Positions 35,166 through 44,954 of a DNA stretch of 64,000 bases are shown here, piece after piece. How positions within the stretch are numbered: the stretch's first letter is position 1; each line of letters starts with the position of its first letter. Under the pieces are notes generated by a model. It did no database searches. It was not told where the DNA came from and saw only the letters and a list, made by a program, of their open reading frames with translations. Both the position numbers and the translations under genes were made by a program. Source of the stretch: Limnothrix sp. CACIAM 69d (GTDB lineage: Bacteria; Cyanobacteriota; Cyanobacteriia; CACIAM-69d); NCBI GenBank assembly GCA_001913845.2, contig MKGP02000048.1:1-64000 (forward strand). Reading direction: 5' to 3'.

Positions 35166-36398
35166 CTAGTTGGCGAGCGTATCAAACCGCACGAGAGATT
35201 GGCGCTGCTCGATCGGCTGGTACGATGCCCCATGTTCACCCGTGTAGATTTGGGTGGGTCGGAAGATGCGATTGGTGGACAGTTGTTCGCGCCAGTGAGC
35301 TAACCAACCGGCCACGCGGGCGATCGCAAAAACCGGCGTGAACAGATCCGTCGGGATGCCCAGGCGACGATAAACCAAGCCCGAGTAGAAGTCCACGTTG
35401 GGGTAAATGCCCTTGTGGCCCAGGCGATCGGACACGACGCGCTCCACTTCCAAGGCCAAGTCGTAGTATTGGTCGCGGCCCAAGTTGTCAAACAGTTCTT
35501 CTGCGAGGCTTTGCAGCACCGTGGCCCTTGGATCTTTGACCTTATAAACCCGGTGACCAAAGCCCATGATTTTTTGCTTTTCCGCGATGCAGCGATCGAT
35601 GTAGGGAACCACATTCTCGATCGAGCCGATCGCCTCCAGCATATCGATCACTTCCTCATTCGCCCCGCCGTGCAGCGGCCCCGCCAACGTGCCCACCGCC
35701 GAAGCCACCACCGCGTAAGGGTCGGTCATGGTGGAGGCGGTCACCATGGCCGAGAAGGTGGATGCATTGATCGTGTGCTCCGCATGGAGGATCAAGCAGG
35801 TGTCAAACACCCGGGCCGCCAGGGGAGCCGGCTCGCGCTCATTGAGCATGTACAGGAAGTTGGCCGCATAGCCCAAGTCATCCCGAGGCTGAATCGGGTC
35901 ATTGCCCTTGCGGATCGACTGGAAGGCCGCCACCATCGTTGGAATCTTCGCCAGCAACCGAATGGCCGCTTGGCGGATGTAGGCCGGGTTGGGCAGGGCC
36001 CGTCGCGAATAAAACAACCCCAGGGCCGCCGCCGAAGCTTGCAGCGCATCCATCGGGTGGCCGCTTTCCGGGAAGCATTTCATCATGTCCCGAATCCGGA
36101 ACTTCACCCGCCGGTGATAGCGAATGTCATGCTCAAATTCTTCCAGCTCTTCCTGGGTGGGCAAACAGCCCCAAATCAACAAAAAGGTGGTTTCCAGGAA
36201 GGTGCTATGCCGCGCCAACTCCTCGATCGCCATCCCCCGATATTCCAAAATGCCGTTTTTGCCATCCACATAACTGATGGCCGATTGGGTTGCGGGAACA
36301 CCTTCGAGACCCGGCCGGAATTCACTGGCAGGGGCAGCCGTTTTGGCTGAATCGCCAGTGCTTTCGTTGACGCGATCGGAAGTCGCTGGTGTAGCCAT
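35166..36398 (-). CDS. gltA: citrate synthase
   Basis: A 410-residue citrate synthase: ILEYRGMAIEELARHS near the N-terminus, LHAEHTINASTFSA with the first active His, GFGHRVYKVKDPRA with the second, and the catalytic Asp in NVDFYSGLVYRRLG. It condenses oxaloacetate with acetyl-CoA. ATG at 36398 is chosen; a longer start at 36461 would add a hydrophobic leader without support. It lies 24 bp before ecfT on the same strand. Confidence 0.96.
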   Translation of the reverse strand: MATPATSDRVNESTGDSAKTAAPASEFRPGLEGVPATQSAISYVDGKNGILEYRGMAIEELARHSTFLETTFLLIWGCLPTQEELEEFEHDIRYHRRVKFRIRDMMKCFPESGHPMDALQASAAALGLFYSRRALPNPAYIRQAAIRLLAKIPTMVAAFQSIRKGNDPIQPRDDLGYAANFLYMLNEREPAPLAARVFDTCLILHAEHTINASTFSAMVTASTMTDPYAVVASAVGTLAGPLHGGANEEVIDMLEAIGSIENVVPYIDRCIAEKQKIMGFGHRVYKVKDPRATVLQSLAEELFDNLGRDQYYDLALEVERVVSDRLGHKGIYPNVDFYSGLVYRRLGIPTDLFTPVFAIARVAGWLAHWREQLSTNRIFRPTQIYTGEHGASYQPIEQRQSLVRFDTLAN

Positions 36399-36415
36399 AG
36401 GGCAAGGACAGAAAA

Positions 36416-36982
36416 CTATAGGAATAATCGGGGAGGGGTCAGCCAAAAGAGCTGGCTGCAACCGAGAGGGGAACCCATGGGGGGCAAAATCAAACCAATA
36501 ATACCTGCTTTTTTCAGCACGATTGTGTCCCGTGCATCATTGATCGGGTTTCCATCGCCCCAGATCAGTTGGTTGGCCCACTGGCTGAGGGTGGGTTCGT
36601 GGCCCACCAGGGCCAGCCGCAGCCGGGAAGAGGGCTTGGCAGGAAAGGCGGCTTGGGCCAGGTGCTGGGTTCGCCACTGATCGTAGCGCTCTAACCAGGG
36701 GTCGATCGCCCGATCGGGGGTCAGTTCGGGCCAAGTCTCCACTTGGGCGGCCAAGCCCACCCCTTGCAGAATGGCGGCGGTTTCCCGGGCCCGCACGAGG
36801 GGGCTGGTGACCAGGGTGTCAAAGAACAGCTTCTGTTCCCACAGCCGATCGGCCATGGCGCGGGTTTTGGTTTGGCCCACAGGGGTGAGGGGGCGATCGT
36901 CATCGTTAACATAGGTGCCGCGTTCGGCGGCGATGCCATGGCGAATTAAATACAGCTCAATGGCAGAAATCACAGAGGACAT
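36416..36982 (-). CDS. sixA: phosphohistidine phosphatase SixA
   Basis: A 188-residue histidine phosphatase: RHG motif in YLIRHGIAAERG, TSPLVRARETA, and the second catalytic His in LALVGHEPTLSQWAN. SixA removes phosphate from histidine phosphotransfer proteins, so it could tune the kinases encoded nearby. ATG at 36982 is used. gltA begins 17 bp after its stop. The four-fold 10-bp repeat at 37041-37080 lies just upstream. Confidence 0.93.
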   Translation of the reverse strand: MSSVISAIELYLIRHGIAAERGTYVNDDDRPLTPVGQTKTRAMADRLWEQKLFFDTLVTSPLVRARETAAILQGVGLAAQVETWPELTPDRAIDPWLERYDQWRTQHLAQAAFPAKPSSRLRLALVGHEPTLSQWANQLIWGDGNPINDARDTIVLKKAGIIGLILPPMGSPLGCSQLFWLTPPRLFL

Positions 36983-37040
36983 GGAGGTTTTAGCCAAACC
37001 GATAGCCAAACCAGGTTAGCCAACTCCGGGTTTCTCATCA

Positions 37041-37080
37041 AATTTCCAAAAATTTCCAAAAATTTCCAAAAGTTTCCAAT
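37041..37080. repeat. four 10-bp tandem repeats between hybrid kinase and sixA
   Basis: AATTTCCAAA repeats exactly at 37041, 37051 and 37061, and a fourth unit at 37071 reads AGTTTCCAAT. The period of exactly 10 bp places each copy on the same face of the helix. It occupies the short gap between the kinase stop (37092) and sixA. Confidence 0.85.
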
Positions 37081-37091
37081 TTCCGCCGTGG

Positions 37092-40000
37092 CTAGACCGC
37101 CGCTTGCCCGATCGAGGGGTGATTGGCTCGCACACAATAGCGATCGCGCCCGGCCTGCTTTGCACAGTAAAGGGCGGAATCGGCCATGGCAATCAGGGTC
37201 GCGGGTTGGCAATCATTGCTAGGCACGAGGCAAGACACGCCAATGCTGACTGTCACAAAGGGGGCCACAATCGATCGCTCATGGGGCAATTGACGACCAC
37301 GGATCCGGGTGCGGACTTGATGGGCAATGGCGATCGCCCCTTCCAAGGGGGTTTCCGGCAAAATAATCGCAAACTCCTCGCCCCCATAGCGAGCCACCAA
37401 ATCCGCCGGCCGGCAAATCATGTCTGCCAACACTCGCGCCACTTGAATCAGGCAATCATCACCGGAGGGATGGCCATAGCAATCGTTGTAGGCCTTGAAG
37501 CAGTCCACATCCAACAACAACAGGCTCAGGGGACGGCCCGATCGTGCCAAGCGGGCCCACTCCCGCGCCAGGTGCTCATCGAACCCCCGTCGATTGGCCA
37601 CTTGGGTTAGCCCATCCAGTTGCGCCAAGCGGGTCAGTTCTTGGTTGGCCCGCTGGAGGGCCTGTTCGGCCCGTTGCCGCTCCAAAATTTGAATTTCGAG
37701 CTGACGATTGGACTCAATCAGGGCGGCGGTGCGATTGGCCACTTCCGCTTCCAGCGATCGGGAATAGTTGGCCAAAATGGTGGCGGTTTTTTGGCGCTCG
37801 GTGATGTCCTGGAAGGTGACCACCGCATAGGTGACCTGCCCCGCTTCATCGGTGATGGGCACAGCCCGCATTTCAAAGGGGATACGCTTGCTGCCCCGAT
37901 CGAGTTCAACGGTCTCCGTCACGGCGGCTTGGCCCGTTGCGCCCAACTGCACCGGAATCTGAGCCAGCTCAATGGGTTGATCGGTTCCGGCCCGATACAG
38001 GCGATCGGCCAGCGACACCGACAAGGGCGCAACCGAATTGAAACTTGGGTTTAAACTCGGGTCTAAGTTCGGATCCAAATTCAGCAGTTGTCGCCCCAAG
38101 CTGTTCAGGTAGAGCAGGTCACCCCCCGCTTGATAGACCGCCACCCCCACGGGCAACGCATCCAAAAACAGGGCAATTTTGCGCTCATGCTCGGCGGCCG
38201 TGCGCTGCTGTTGCAGTTGCAGTTGGCGTACTTGCAAATGGGCCCGGGTGCGGGCAATCAGTTCGCTGGCCGTCACCGGCTTGGTGAGGTGATCGTTGGC
38301 TCCCGCCGCCAAGCCGGCGACAATTTCTTGAGGACAGGCTCGCTCGCTTAACAACACGATCGGCAAGGCCTGGGGTGACCAGGTTTGGCGCAACTGGGCA
38401 ATCACCTCGTAGCCCGTGAGATCGGGCATTCGCAAATCCAGCAACAGCAAGTCAGGCACAGGGCCTTGTTGAATTTGGGCCAGGGCCGATCGCCCGCTGA
38501 GGGCCACAGACACCCGAAACCCCGGTTCCAGCGCCAGCCAGTTGGCCAGCCCTTGCAAAATCAACGGGTCATCGTCCACCACCAAAATGTGAGATGGCAG
38601 CAAATCGGGATCGGCGGTGGTTGGGGGCTGGGGCTGAGGCGCTGTCCAATGGTCGCTGGGGGCGATCTGGAGGGTGGGAGATTCCCCTGTCCAGGCGATC
38701 GGGATTGTGAAATTGATGCGCTCGCGGATTGCAGGAGCAGCAGTCATTGTGTGATCTCCCGAGGCATTCTCCGGATGATTCCCCGAGTGATCCCCCCAGC
38801 CATGGCCGCAGACATCGCCCAAAGCCAAAGTTCCCCCATGTAATTCCACCAGGCGCTTGGTGATGGTTAAGCTCAGGCCGCCAATGGAATCTAACTGAGC
38901 TGGCTCTAGGACTAGGGACGGGGGAGAATTAGCCATCATGGGCAGCACCGCCCACCCCGGAGCAAGGGCCGACTCTTGCCCCCAAGACCCGATCGCCGGT
39001 TCCGGGCCCCGATCGAGCGTTGAGACCCGCACCATATCTTGCTCAGACAAAAACTCAGCCGTAATTAGAATCTGTTGGCCCGCAGTCTGTTGAATGGCAT
39101 AGTCCAATAGATTCAGCAAAATTTGCTGGAGCCGATCGGGGTCAGCCATCACCGGCGGCAACTGGTCAGGAATTTGCATCACCATAGTCAGATGTCGTCG
39201 ATCGGCTAGGGGCTGCAACATCGTGATCGCCACCTGCACCGCCGATCGCAAATCGATCGCCTGCGGATCCAATCGCACATCCCCGTAGCGCAACCGCGCC
39301 ACATCCAGCAAATCATTCACCAGGTTTTGCAGGCGTTGATTACTGGTTAACAACAGTTCCAAATTTGTTTTTTGCAGGGAAGTCAGCGGGCCGCCCGTCC
39401 CCCGCAACAGAGACTCCACAATCGCAATCATCCCCGCCAAGGGCGATCGCAAAGCATGGGAAGTACTGGCCAAGAACTCATCCTTGAGCCGATCGATCCG
39501 TCGTAGCTCTTGATTTTGGGCCGTCAGTTGAATAAAAGCCCCCTCCACGCAATTGGCCATGAAGTTAAAGGCCCGGGCCAATTCCCCCAGGCGATCGGGG
39601 CGATCGTCCCCCGTCACCCGTCGCTGCCATTGGCCACTGGCCAGCGCTTGGGCCGCCTCATGCACCTCCATCAACGGCCGCGTCACCCAATGGGCCAAAC
39701 CCCAACCCGTTAACCCCGCCAGCACCATTGCACCGCCACACAACCCCACAATTAGCCATCGATTGTGCTCTAGGGGACTGCTATAGGCTTGATGGGGAGT
39801 CACTACCAGCAACCACCAGTCCAAACCGCTGGCATCGTTGAACGGCCGCAAAAAAACGGCGTATTGTTCCTCATTCACCGTGATCGTGGCTTGGCGATCC
39901 TGAAGCGGTTGCTGGCCCTGAATGAACCGCATTGTGGCTCGGGCGGCCTCCGCCGTCACGGGGTTTTCGCTGCGGGTGGCCGTCAGGCGCTGGCGACCGC

Positions 40001-40808
40001 CTCCAGACAAGGGCAGCACCGCTGGCTTTTCTCCCGTGGAGGCAGCAATTAAATGGCCGCTCCGTTCCAAGATCAAGAGTTGCCCTGGTTTTCCCGCTTG
40101 CATCGTGGCCAGCCGTTGCCCCAGATGCGAAAGCCGCAACCCCGCCATCAACACGCCCAACGGCCGGCCCCGATCGCCCCACAACGGTTGAGTCACACTT
40201 AAATAAGTCGTGGTTTTCTGAAAGGGGGGATCAATAATGCTCCAAGTGGGTTCCCCTGTCCCGACCGCCATTCGATACCAAGGCTGCTGTCGAAAATCTG
40301 GATTGGGAACGCTTGATAAACAATCAACCTGGGCCTGGCGATCGCCCTGATGGTTCACGAGATAGCGACAAAGTCCCCCGTTATCAGTGGTGCTGCGGAT
40401 CAGCAGTTTGCCCCGACTGTTACGCTCAACTCCCGTGAACTCACCGGTGGCCGTTGCGAACCCCACCAAGTCCACATCATCACTGGTAATCACCTGATTC
40501 CACAGGTAGCGATCGAGTTGAACCCCTTGGGGCATGGTGTTGGTTTGTTGAGTCCGCTGGCCTGCGATCGGGCGCAAATTATTCGCATTCCGTTGGTTCG
40601 CGTCTTGCAACCCGCGCAAAATTTCCTGCAACAGGTCATCGGCGCGATCGGCCGTATCTCGCTGCATTTGCGCCAACACACCCAAAATGGACGATTTGCC
40701 GCCAGCATAGGACAAATATCCCACCAAGCTCACAATGACCAAGATTTGCGCCATGAATGGCACAACCAACACGATCGGGAGTGGCAAACGTCGCAACTGC
40801 TGAATCAT
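37092..40808 (-). CDS. dCACHE hybrid histidine kinase with REC-PAS-GGDEF output
   Basis: A 1238-residue receptor. TM1 at about 13-33, a periplasmic double-CACHE region to about 345 (VDLVGFATATGEF, PQVGF-like sensing folds), TM2 at about 352-370 (WLIVGLCGGAMVLAGLTGW), HAMP, HisKA (STSHALRSPLAGMIAIVESL), HATPase, receiver (LVVDDDPLILQGLANWL, LLLLDLRMPDLTGYE), PAS, and a diguanylate cyclase with GGEEF at about 1142. The RPAD motif five residues before GGEEF is the product-inhibition site. It probably senses small ligands outside the cell and makes cyclic di-GMP through its own phosphorelay. Confidence 0.92.
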   Translation of the reverse strand: MIQQLRRLPLPIVLVVPFMAQILVIVSLVGYLSYAGGKSSILGVLAQMQRDTADRADDLLQEILRGLQDANQRNANNLRPIAGQRTQQTNTMPQGVQLDRYLWNQVITSDDVDLVGFATATGEFTGVERNSRGKLLIRSTTDNGGLCRYLVNHQGDRQAQVDCLSSVPNPDFRQQPWYRMAVGTGEPTWSIIDPPFQKTTTYLSVTQPLWGDRGRPLGVLMAGLRLSHLGQRLATMQAGKPGQLLILERSGHLIAASTGEKPAVLPLSGGGRQRLTATRSENPVTAEAARATMRFIQGQQPLQDRQATITVNEEQYAVFLRPFNDASGLDWWLLVVTPHQAYSSPLEHNRWLIVGLCGGAMVLAGLTGWGLAHWVTRPLMEVHEAAQALASGQWQRRVTGDDRPDRLGELARAFNFMANCVEGAFIQLTAQNQELRRIDRLKDEFLASTSHALRSPLAGMIAIVESLLRGTGGPLTSLQKTNLELLLTSNQRLQNLVNDLLDVARLRYGDVRLDPQAIDLRSAVQVAITMLQPLADRRHLTMVMQIPDQLPPVMADPDRLQQILLNLLDYAIQQTAGQQILITAEFLSEQDMVRVSTLDRGPEPAIGSWGQESALAPGWAVLPMMANSPPSLVLEPAQLDSIGGLSLTITKRLVELHGGTLALGDVCGHGWGDHSGNHPENASGDHTMTAAPAIRERINFTIPIAWTGESPTLQIAPSDHWTAPQPQPPTTADPDLLPSHILVVDDDPLILQGLANWLALEPGFRVSVALSGRSALAQIQQGPVPDLLLLDLRMPDLTGYEVIAQLRQTWSPQALPIVLLSERACPQEIVAGLAAGANDHLTKPVTASELIARTRAHLQVRQLQLQQQRTAAEHERKIALFLDALPVGVAVYQAGGDLLYLNSLGRQLLNLDPNLDPSLNPSFNSVAPLSVSLADRLYRAGTDQPIELAQIPVQLGATGQAAVTETVELDRGSKRIPFEMRAVPITDEAGQVTYAVVTFQDITERQKTATILANYSRSLEAEVANRTAALIESNRQLEIQILERQRAEQALQRANQELTRLAQLDGLTQVANRRGFDEHLAREWARLARSGRPLSLLLLDVDCFKAYNDCYGHPSGDDCLIQVARVLADMICRPADLVARYGGEEFAIILPETPLEGAIAIAHQVRTRIRGRQLPHERSIVAPFVTVSIGVSCLVPSNDCQPATLIAMADSALYCAKQAGRDRYCVRANHPSIGQAAV

Positions 40809-41538
40809 GAAAACAGTTTTCTGATCAAGGTTTTCTGCTCAATTGAGGTTGCGGCATCATCTAGGCTTGCCAAGCAGCGACCAAACTCAACCTCGATCCC
40901 ATCCCAACCCCAGCAACGGTTCACGACAGCAGCCCCTAGCGATAGCTATCTATTCCCACCTGGCGATTGACCGAATTTTGCTGCACAACGAAACTGATCG
41001 CGAGTGATCGATTATCTGAACCCTGTCATTTTAGTGATTTGTGATTGATCTAAACTGACTCAGCAATCAGGGTTGCAGACCCAGATCACTCGATCGCGGA
41101 GTTCCCGTGGGCTAATTTCTTTGAGAATAATCCACCCTGATCAAGGTTTTTCATTCATTGTTTGTCTAAATATTTTCAAAAGTGTGAATTATGCCCAGAA
41201 ATCACAATTTTTTGAAATCATTGTGAATTTCGGTTTGTTTTTGGCGATTTCTGCAAAGCAAGTCTTGAGAAAATCAATTTTCCTCAGACAAGAATTCCGC
41301 AAGAGTCTTTAGAGTTCCTCAAGATTACGATAGACCAAATTTGAAAAATCGGGGGCCGCCGCCACTCCCTGTGCCGAGGGCAATTGGTTGACGGCTCACT
41401 CTACAAAGTTGAATTGATACAAAAAAATTTACAAAAACAGTCGAAATTCCCCAAATTAGTTCACTCAACTCAAGTTCACTCAACTCAAGTTCGATCAATT
41501 CAAGTTTGATCACCATCCCCCAGACCAGTTCCCTGGGG
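40809..41538. other. AT-rich intergenic region with tandem repeat
   Basis: No convincing gene in 730 bp between two minus-strand genes. A 15-bp unit TTCACTCAACTCAAG is repeated at 41460-41474 and 41475-41489, with a third variant at 41490-41504, just past the LprI gene stop. The stretch 41130-41330 is strongly AT-rich. No terminator or RNA gene can be called with confidence. Confidence 0.6.
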
Positions 41539-42306
41539 TCAACGGTTGCTCAAGGCTTCTTCCAGGGCAACGGTGCGCTGATCAGATAAGCGAATCACAC
41601 AGCGATCGCCCGTTGATTGCAGACTTTGTTCAAAGGCACAGGCGCGATCGCGAAATCGAATCCAGGCTTCTTCAGCCGCAATCAGGCGCGATCGCTGGCT
41701 GCCCGACTGGGCTTGCAACAGGGCTTGGTAGGCCCGATTTAAAGCCGCATCCGCAGCGGGTTGGCTGAGGCGGCCGGCGGGAGGAGTTGTGCCTCGGCGA
41801 TAGGCCTGCAAATCGTTCAGTCGCTCCTGGGTCACAATCTCCTTGCAACTCCATTCAATTAACGGTTGCATGGAGCCACCTTCAAACTCGCCAGACGCAA
41901 AAGCACAGTGCCGATCGCGGAAGGCGATCCAAGCCTGCTGGGCACTCACCAACTGGTGCTGTTGGGGGGCACTGAGCCGGACGATCGCCCGTTGGTAGGT
42001 TTGATTTAAGGTGCGATCGACCCGTTCCCAGCCTTCATAGGCACAGCGGTTCATGGTGGTTTGATCTTGCGGATCCTGGCAATCCTGAGCCTGGGCCGCA
42101 GCGGGCCAAACCCCTACCCCAAAAGCCATTCCCATGCCAGCGATCAACCCAACGAACCATAGCTCCAACCATCCAGGGGCCGATCGTTGGATTTGCTGCT
42201 GGATCCAAGTTGGGGAATGATTGTGCGAATTCATCTCTGAATTCATCTGTGAACTCATTTGCGAACCCGTTTGTACCGATAATTGCGCCAGTGGGTGGTG
42301 CAACAT
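41539..42306 (-). CDS. secreted protein with two LprI (DUF1311) domains
   Basis: A 255-residue protein. A hydrophobic export segment lies at about residues 47-72 (LELWFVGLIAGMGMAFGVGVW) ending AAAQAQD. Two LprI/DUF1311 units follow: the first with DQTTMNRCAYEGWERVDRTLNQTY and AWIAFRDRHCAFA, the second with ADAALNRAYQALL and AWIRFRDRACAFE. The family includes lysozyme inhibitors, but cyanobacterial members are of unknown role. Cysteines are paired within each unit. ATG at 42306. Confidence 0.85.
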   Translation of the reverse strand: MLHHPLAQLSVQTGSQMSSQMNSEMNSHNHSPTWIQQQIQRSAPGWLELWFVGLIAGMGMAFGVGVWPAAAQAQDCQDPQDQTTMNRCAYEGWERVDRTLNQTYQRAIVRLSAPQQHQLVSAQQAWIAFRDRHCAFASGEFEGGSMQPLIEWSCKEIVTQERLNDLQAYRRGTTPPAGRLSQPAADAALNRAYQALLQAQSGSQRSRLIAAEEAWIRFRDRACAFEQSLQSTGDRCVIRLSDQRTVALEEALSNR

Positions 42307-42911
42307 GATTCAATCCCCTATTTGCCGACTTGTTCAATGCTGATTAGATTCGCTGCCCAGTTGATGCCTATTCAATCACTTGGGATTTGAGGGGATTGGA
42401 TTTTGAGGGAATGGGATATCGAATCTTCAAATCGAATCCTTCAGTTAAATCCATCAATCGAATCTGTGGCTCAGATCCAGGAGCATGATCTAGTGATCAA
42501 TACTTAGTAATAAATACTTAGCAATGTCAGGTTGCTGATCAACTATTTCGATCGATTCTGATCAGCCCCGATCGCCCGTTGCCGCCCGTCTCATAGTCCT
42601 TTACAGCCCCACAACGCGATCGTCCTCCGGATCGTTGACTCAAAACTCTTGATCGGCCCTGGCGATCGGCCCTCACAGGGATCCCAAATGTCAGGGATTA
42701 GCAATAAGCCACACTTAGACCCTTCATCGGAGTTTCCAAGCATTTGCTTATAGATTTTCCCTTTTGAACCCAGTAATCTTAAAAACAACTAAAGCATTCT
42801 TAAACTTGCATAACAGGACTGCGTTGCTGCATTGTCTGTTTCAGACTCTGCGGCCCAAAATTCTGCGCCCGAAACCTGCTATTCGTACCCTGATTCCCAT
42901 GGAAAACGCCT
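42307..42911 (+). promoter_or_regulatory. upstream region of the ndhF3 operon
   Basis: A 605-bp gap between the divergent LprI gene and ndhF3. It should contain the inducible promoter of the CO2-uptake operon, which in cyanobacteria is repressed by the LysR-type regulator CcmR/NdhR under high CO2. A direct repeat AATACTTAG at 42498-42506 and 42512-42520 is seen. No clear copy of the CcmR/NdhR site could be identified by eye. No gene is seen. Confidence 0.4.
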
Positions 42912-44756
42912 ATGGATCGCTGGATTATCGATAACCTTTGGCTGGTGCCGACCTACGCCCTCTTTGGCGGGCTGTTGGCCCTGCTTTGGTCGCCGGCCTT
43001 CATTCGGCGCACCGGCCCGCGCCCGGCGGGCTATTTCAACATTCTGTCTACGGGCCTAGCGTTTTTACATAGCGCGATCGCCCTGCCCCTGATTTGGAAC
43101 CAGCCGGAAGCCACCATTTCCTTTAACTGGCTGGATGCGGCGGGGTTGAATGTGGACCTTGACCTCAAGGCTTCCGTGGTGAACGTGGGCACGATGGCCC
43201 TGATTTCCGGGATTACCTTCCTGGCGCAACTGTTCGCCGTGGGCTACATGGAAATGGACTGGGGTTGGGCCCGGTTCTATTCCTTGCTTGGCCTGTTTGA
43301 AGGCGGCATGTGCCTGTTGGTGCTGTGCGACTCGGCATTCTTCAGCTACATCGTGCTGGAAATCCTGACCCTGGGCACCTACCTGCTGGTGGGGCTGTGG
43401 TTCAGCCAGCCGCTAGTGGTGACGGGGGCGCGTGATGCATTCCTGACCAAGCGGGTTGGGGACTTGGTGTTGCTGATGGGTGTGGTGGCCCTGCTGCCGA
43501 TCGCCGGCACTTGGAACTTTACGGACTTGGCCGAATGGGCCAAGACGGCGGAACTGGATCCAACCGTGGCGACGCTGCTGGGCTTGGCCCTGGTGGCCGG
43601 CCCGATCGGGAAGTGCGCCCAAATTCCGTTGCACCTGTGGCTCGATGAAGCCATGGAGGGCCCGCTGCCCGCATCGATTTTGCGGAATGCAGTGGTGGTG
43701 CCGATCGGGGCTTGGGTGCTGGTGAAATTCCAGCCGATCGTTGCCCTGTCGCCCGTGGCGGTGACGGTGGAATGGGTGGTGGGCTTGGTAACGGCCCTGC
43801 TGTGCAGCGCGATCGCGATCGCCCAAATCGATATCAAGCGGGTGATGTCCTACGCCACCAGTACCTACATGGGTTTGGTGTTCGTGGCGATCGGCTTTGG
43901 TCAGTTGAATTTGGCTCTGTTGCTCTGCTTGACCTATTCCGTGGCCATGGTGCTGTTGAGCATGAGCATCGGCTGCGTGATTTCCAACTGCGTCACCCAG
44001 GACGTGACTCAGTTGGGCGGCCTGTGGCCCAAGCGCCCGGCAGCGGGCCCCGGCTTCCTGATCGGGATGTTGGGTTTGGTGGCCGTGCCTCCCTTGGGCT
44101 GCTTCTGGGCCCTCGCGGCTCTGGGCGGTGAGCTGCTAAATGCCAATCAGCCGTTGATTTTTGCGGCCCTGCTGCTGATCAACGCCATGACAGGCTTTAG
44201 CCTGATGCGCACCTTTGGCCTGGTGTTCTTTGGCTCCGAATCACCCATGACCGAACGGGCACCGGAAGTGTTGTGGCCCATGAGTTTCTCGACGCTGGTG
44301 ATGGTGGGCGTGGTGTTGCACACACCGCTGCTGTTGATCCAATGGCAGATTTTGCCGAGCCTGGGAGCCACGGAGGCGATCGCCCTGGCGGCTTCGTCCC
44401 TGGTCGGCTTGGGCGCAGCGGCGGCCCTGTACCTGAATCCGCAGGTGGCCAAGCCGGTGCATTCGATTCCGGCTCCGATTCGCGATTTCTTTGCCTACGA
44501 CCTCTATACGGCAAAGCTCTATCGCAACACGATCGTGCTGGTGGTGGGCGCTGTGTCCGGCGTTCTATTCTGGATCGATCGATTCATTGTCGATGGTTTT
44601 GTGAATGCGGTGGGGGCGCTAACGGTGGTGGGTGGCCAAGGTTTGCGCTACAACACCACGGGTCAGGTGCAGTTCTATGCCCTATCGATTCTGTTGGGGG
44701 TGGTGCTGTTTGGGGCGTTGGTCGCCTGGCCGATTTTGGCCCCGGCGGTTCCCTAG
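42912..44756 (+). CDS. ndhF3: NDH-1 subunit F3 (inducible CO2-uptake complex)
   Basis: A 614-residue, 15-16 TM subunit of the NDH-1MS complex. Conserved motifs include the HLWLDEAMEGPLPASI proton-channel motif and IAIAQIDIKRVMSYAT. The gene order ndhF3-ndhD3-cupA identifies it as the low-CO2-inducible paralogue, not the respiratory NdhF1. In the thylakoid, electron flow through this complex drives conversion of CO2 to bicarbonate by CupA. ATG as given. An 84-bp palindromic repeat separates it from ndhD3. Confidence 0.95.
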   Translation: MDRWIIDNLWLVPTYALFGGLLALLWSPAFIRRTGPRPAGYFNILSTGLAFLHSAIALPLIWNQPEATISFNWLDAAGLNVDLDLKASVVNVGTMALISGITFLAQLFAVGYMEMDWGWARFYSLLGLFEGGMCLLVLCDSAFFSYIVLEILTLGTYLLVGLWFSQPLVVTGARDAFLTKRVGDLVLLMGVVALLPIAGTWNFTDLAEWAKTAELDPTVATLLGLALVAGPIGKCAQIPLHLWLDEAMEGPLPASILRNAVVVPIGAWVLVKFQPIVALSPVAVTVEWVVGLVTALLCSAIAIAQIDIKRVMSYATSTYMGLVFVAIGFGQLNLALLLCLTYSVAMVLLSMSIGCVISNCVTQDVTQLGGLWPKRPAAGPGFLIGMLGLVAVPPLGCFWALAALGGELLNANQPLIFAALLLINAMTGFSLMRTFGLVFFGSESPMTERAPEVLWPMSFSTLVMVGVVLHTPLLLIQWQILPSLGATEAIALAASSLVGLGAAAALYLNPQVAKPVHSIPAPIRDFFAYDLYTAKLYRNTIVLVVGAVSGVLFWIDRFIVDGFVNAVGALTVVGGQGLRYNTTGQVQFYALSILLGVVLFGALVAWPILAPAVP

Positions 44757-44783
44757 TCCCAGCTTGCCAATGGGTTCAGTTTC

Positions 44784-44867
44784 GTAGGTTGGGTTGAGCT
44801 TTGCGAAACCCAACGCGATCAACCGCAGCCTTGCGGGTGTTGGGTTTCGTGCCTCAACCCAACCTAC
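44784..44867. repeat. 84-bp palindromic mobile repeat (family B)
   Basis: Begins GTAGGTTGGGTTGAG and ends CTCAACCCAACCTAC, a 15-bp terminal inverted repeat, with inner CGAAACCCAAC/GTTGGGTTTCG arms. The same 84-bp element is at 48177-48260. Such GTAGGTTGGGTTGAG-type elements are widespread non-autonomous repeats in cyanobacteria. It lies between ndhF3 and ndhD3 and could shape operon transcript stability. Confidence 0.85.
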
Positions 44868-44954
44868 AACTTCAGCCCCTTGCCCCCAGTGATTCAGGTT
44901 TAGACCGTCGTTTTGATCACAGCCGTTCATCGCAGCAATAGAAAGTAAACGCCT

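Noticed and set aside
42307-42911. CcmR/NdhR operator before ndhF3
   Set aside because: ATCAAT words occur but none has the expected partner half-site at the right distance.
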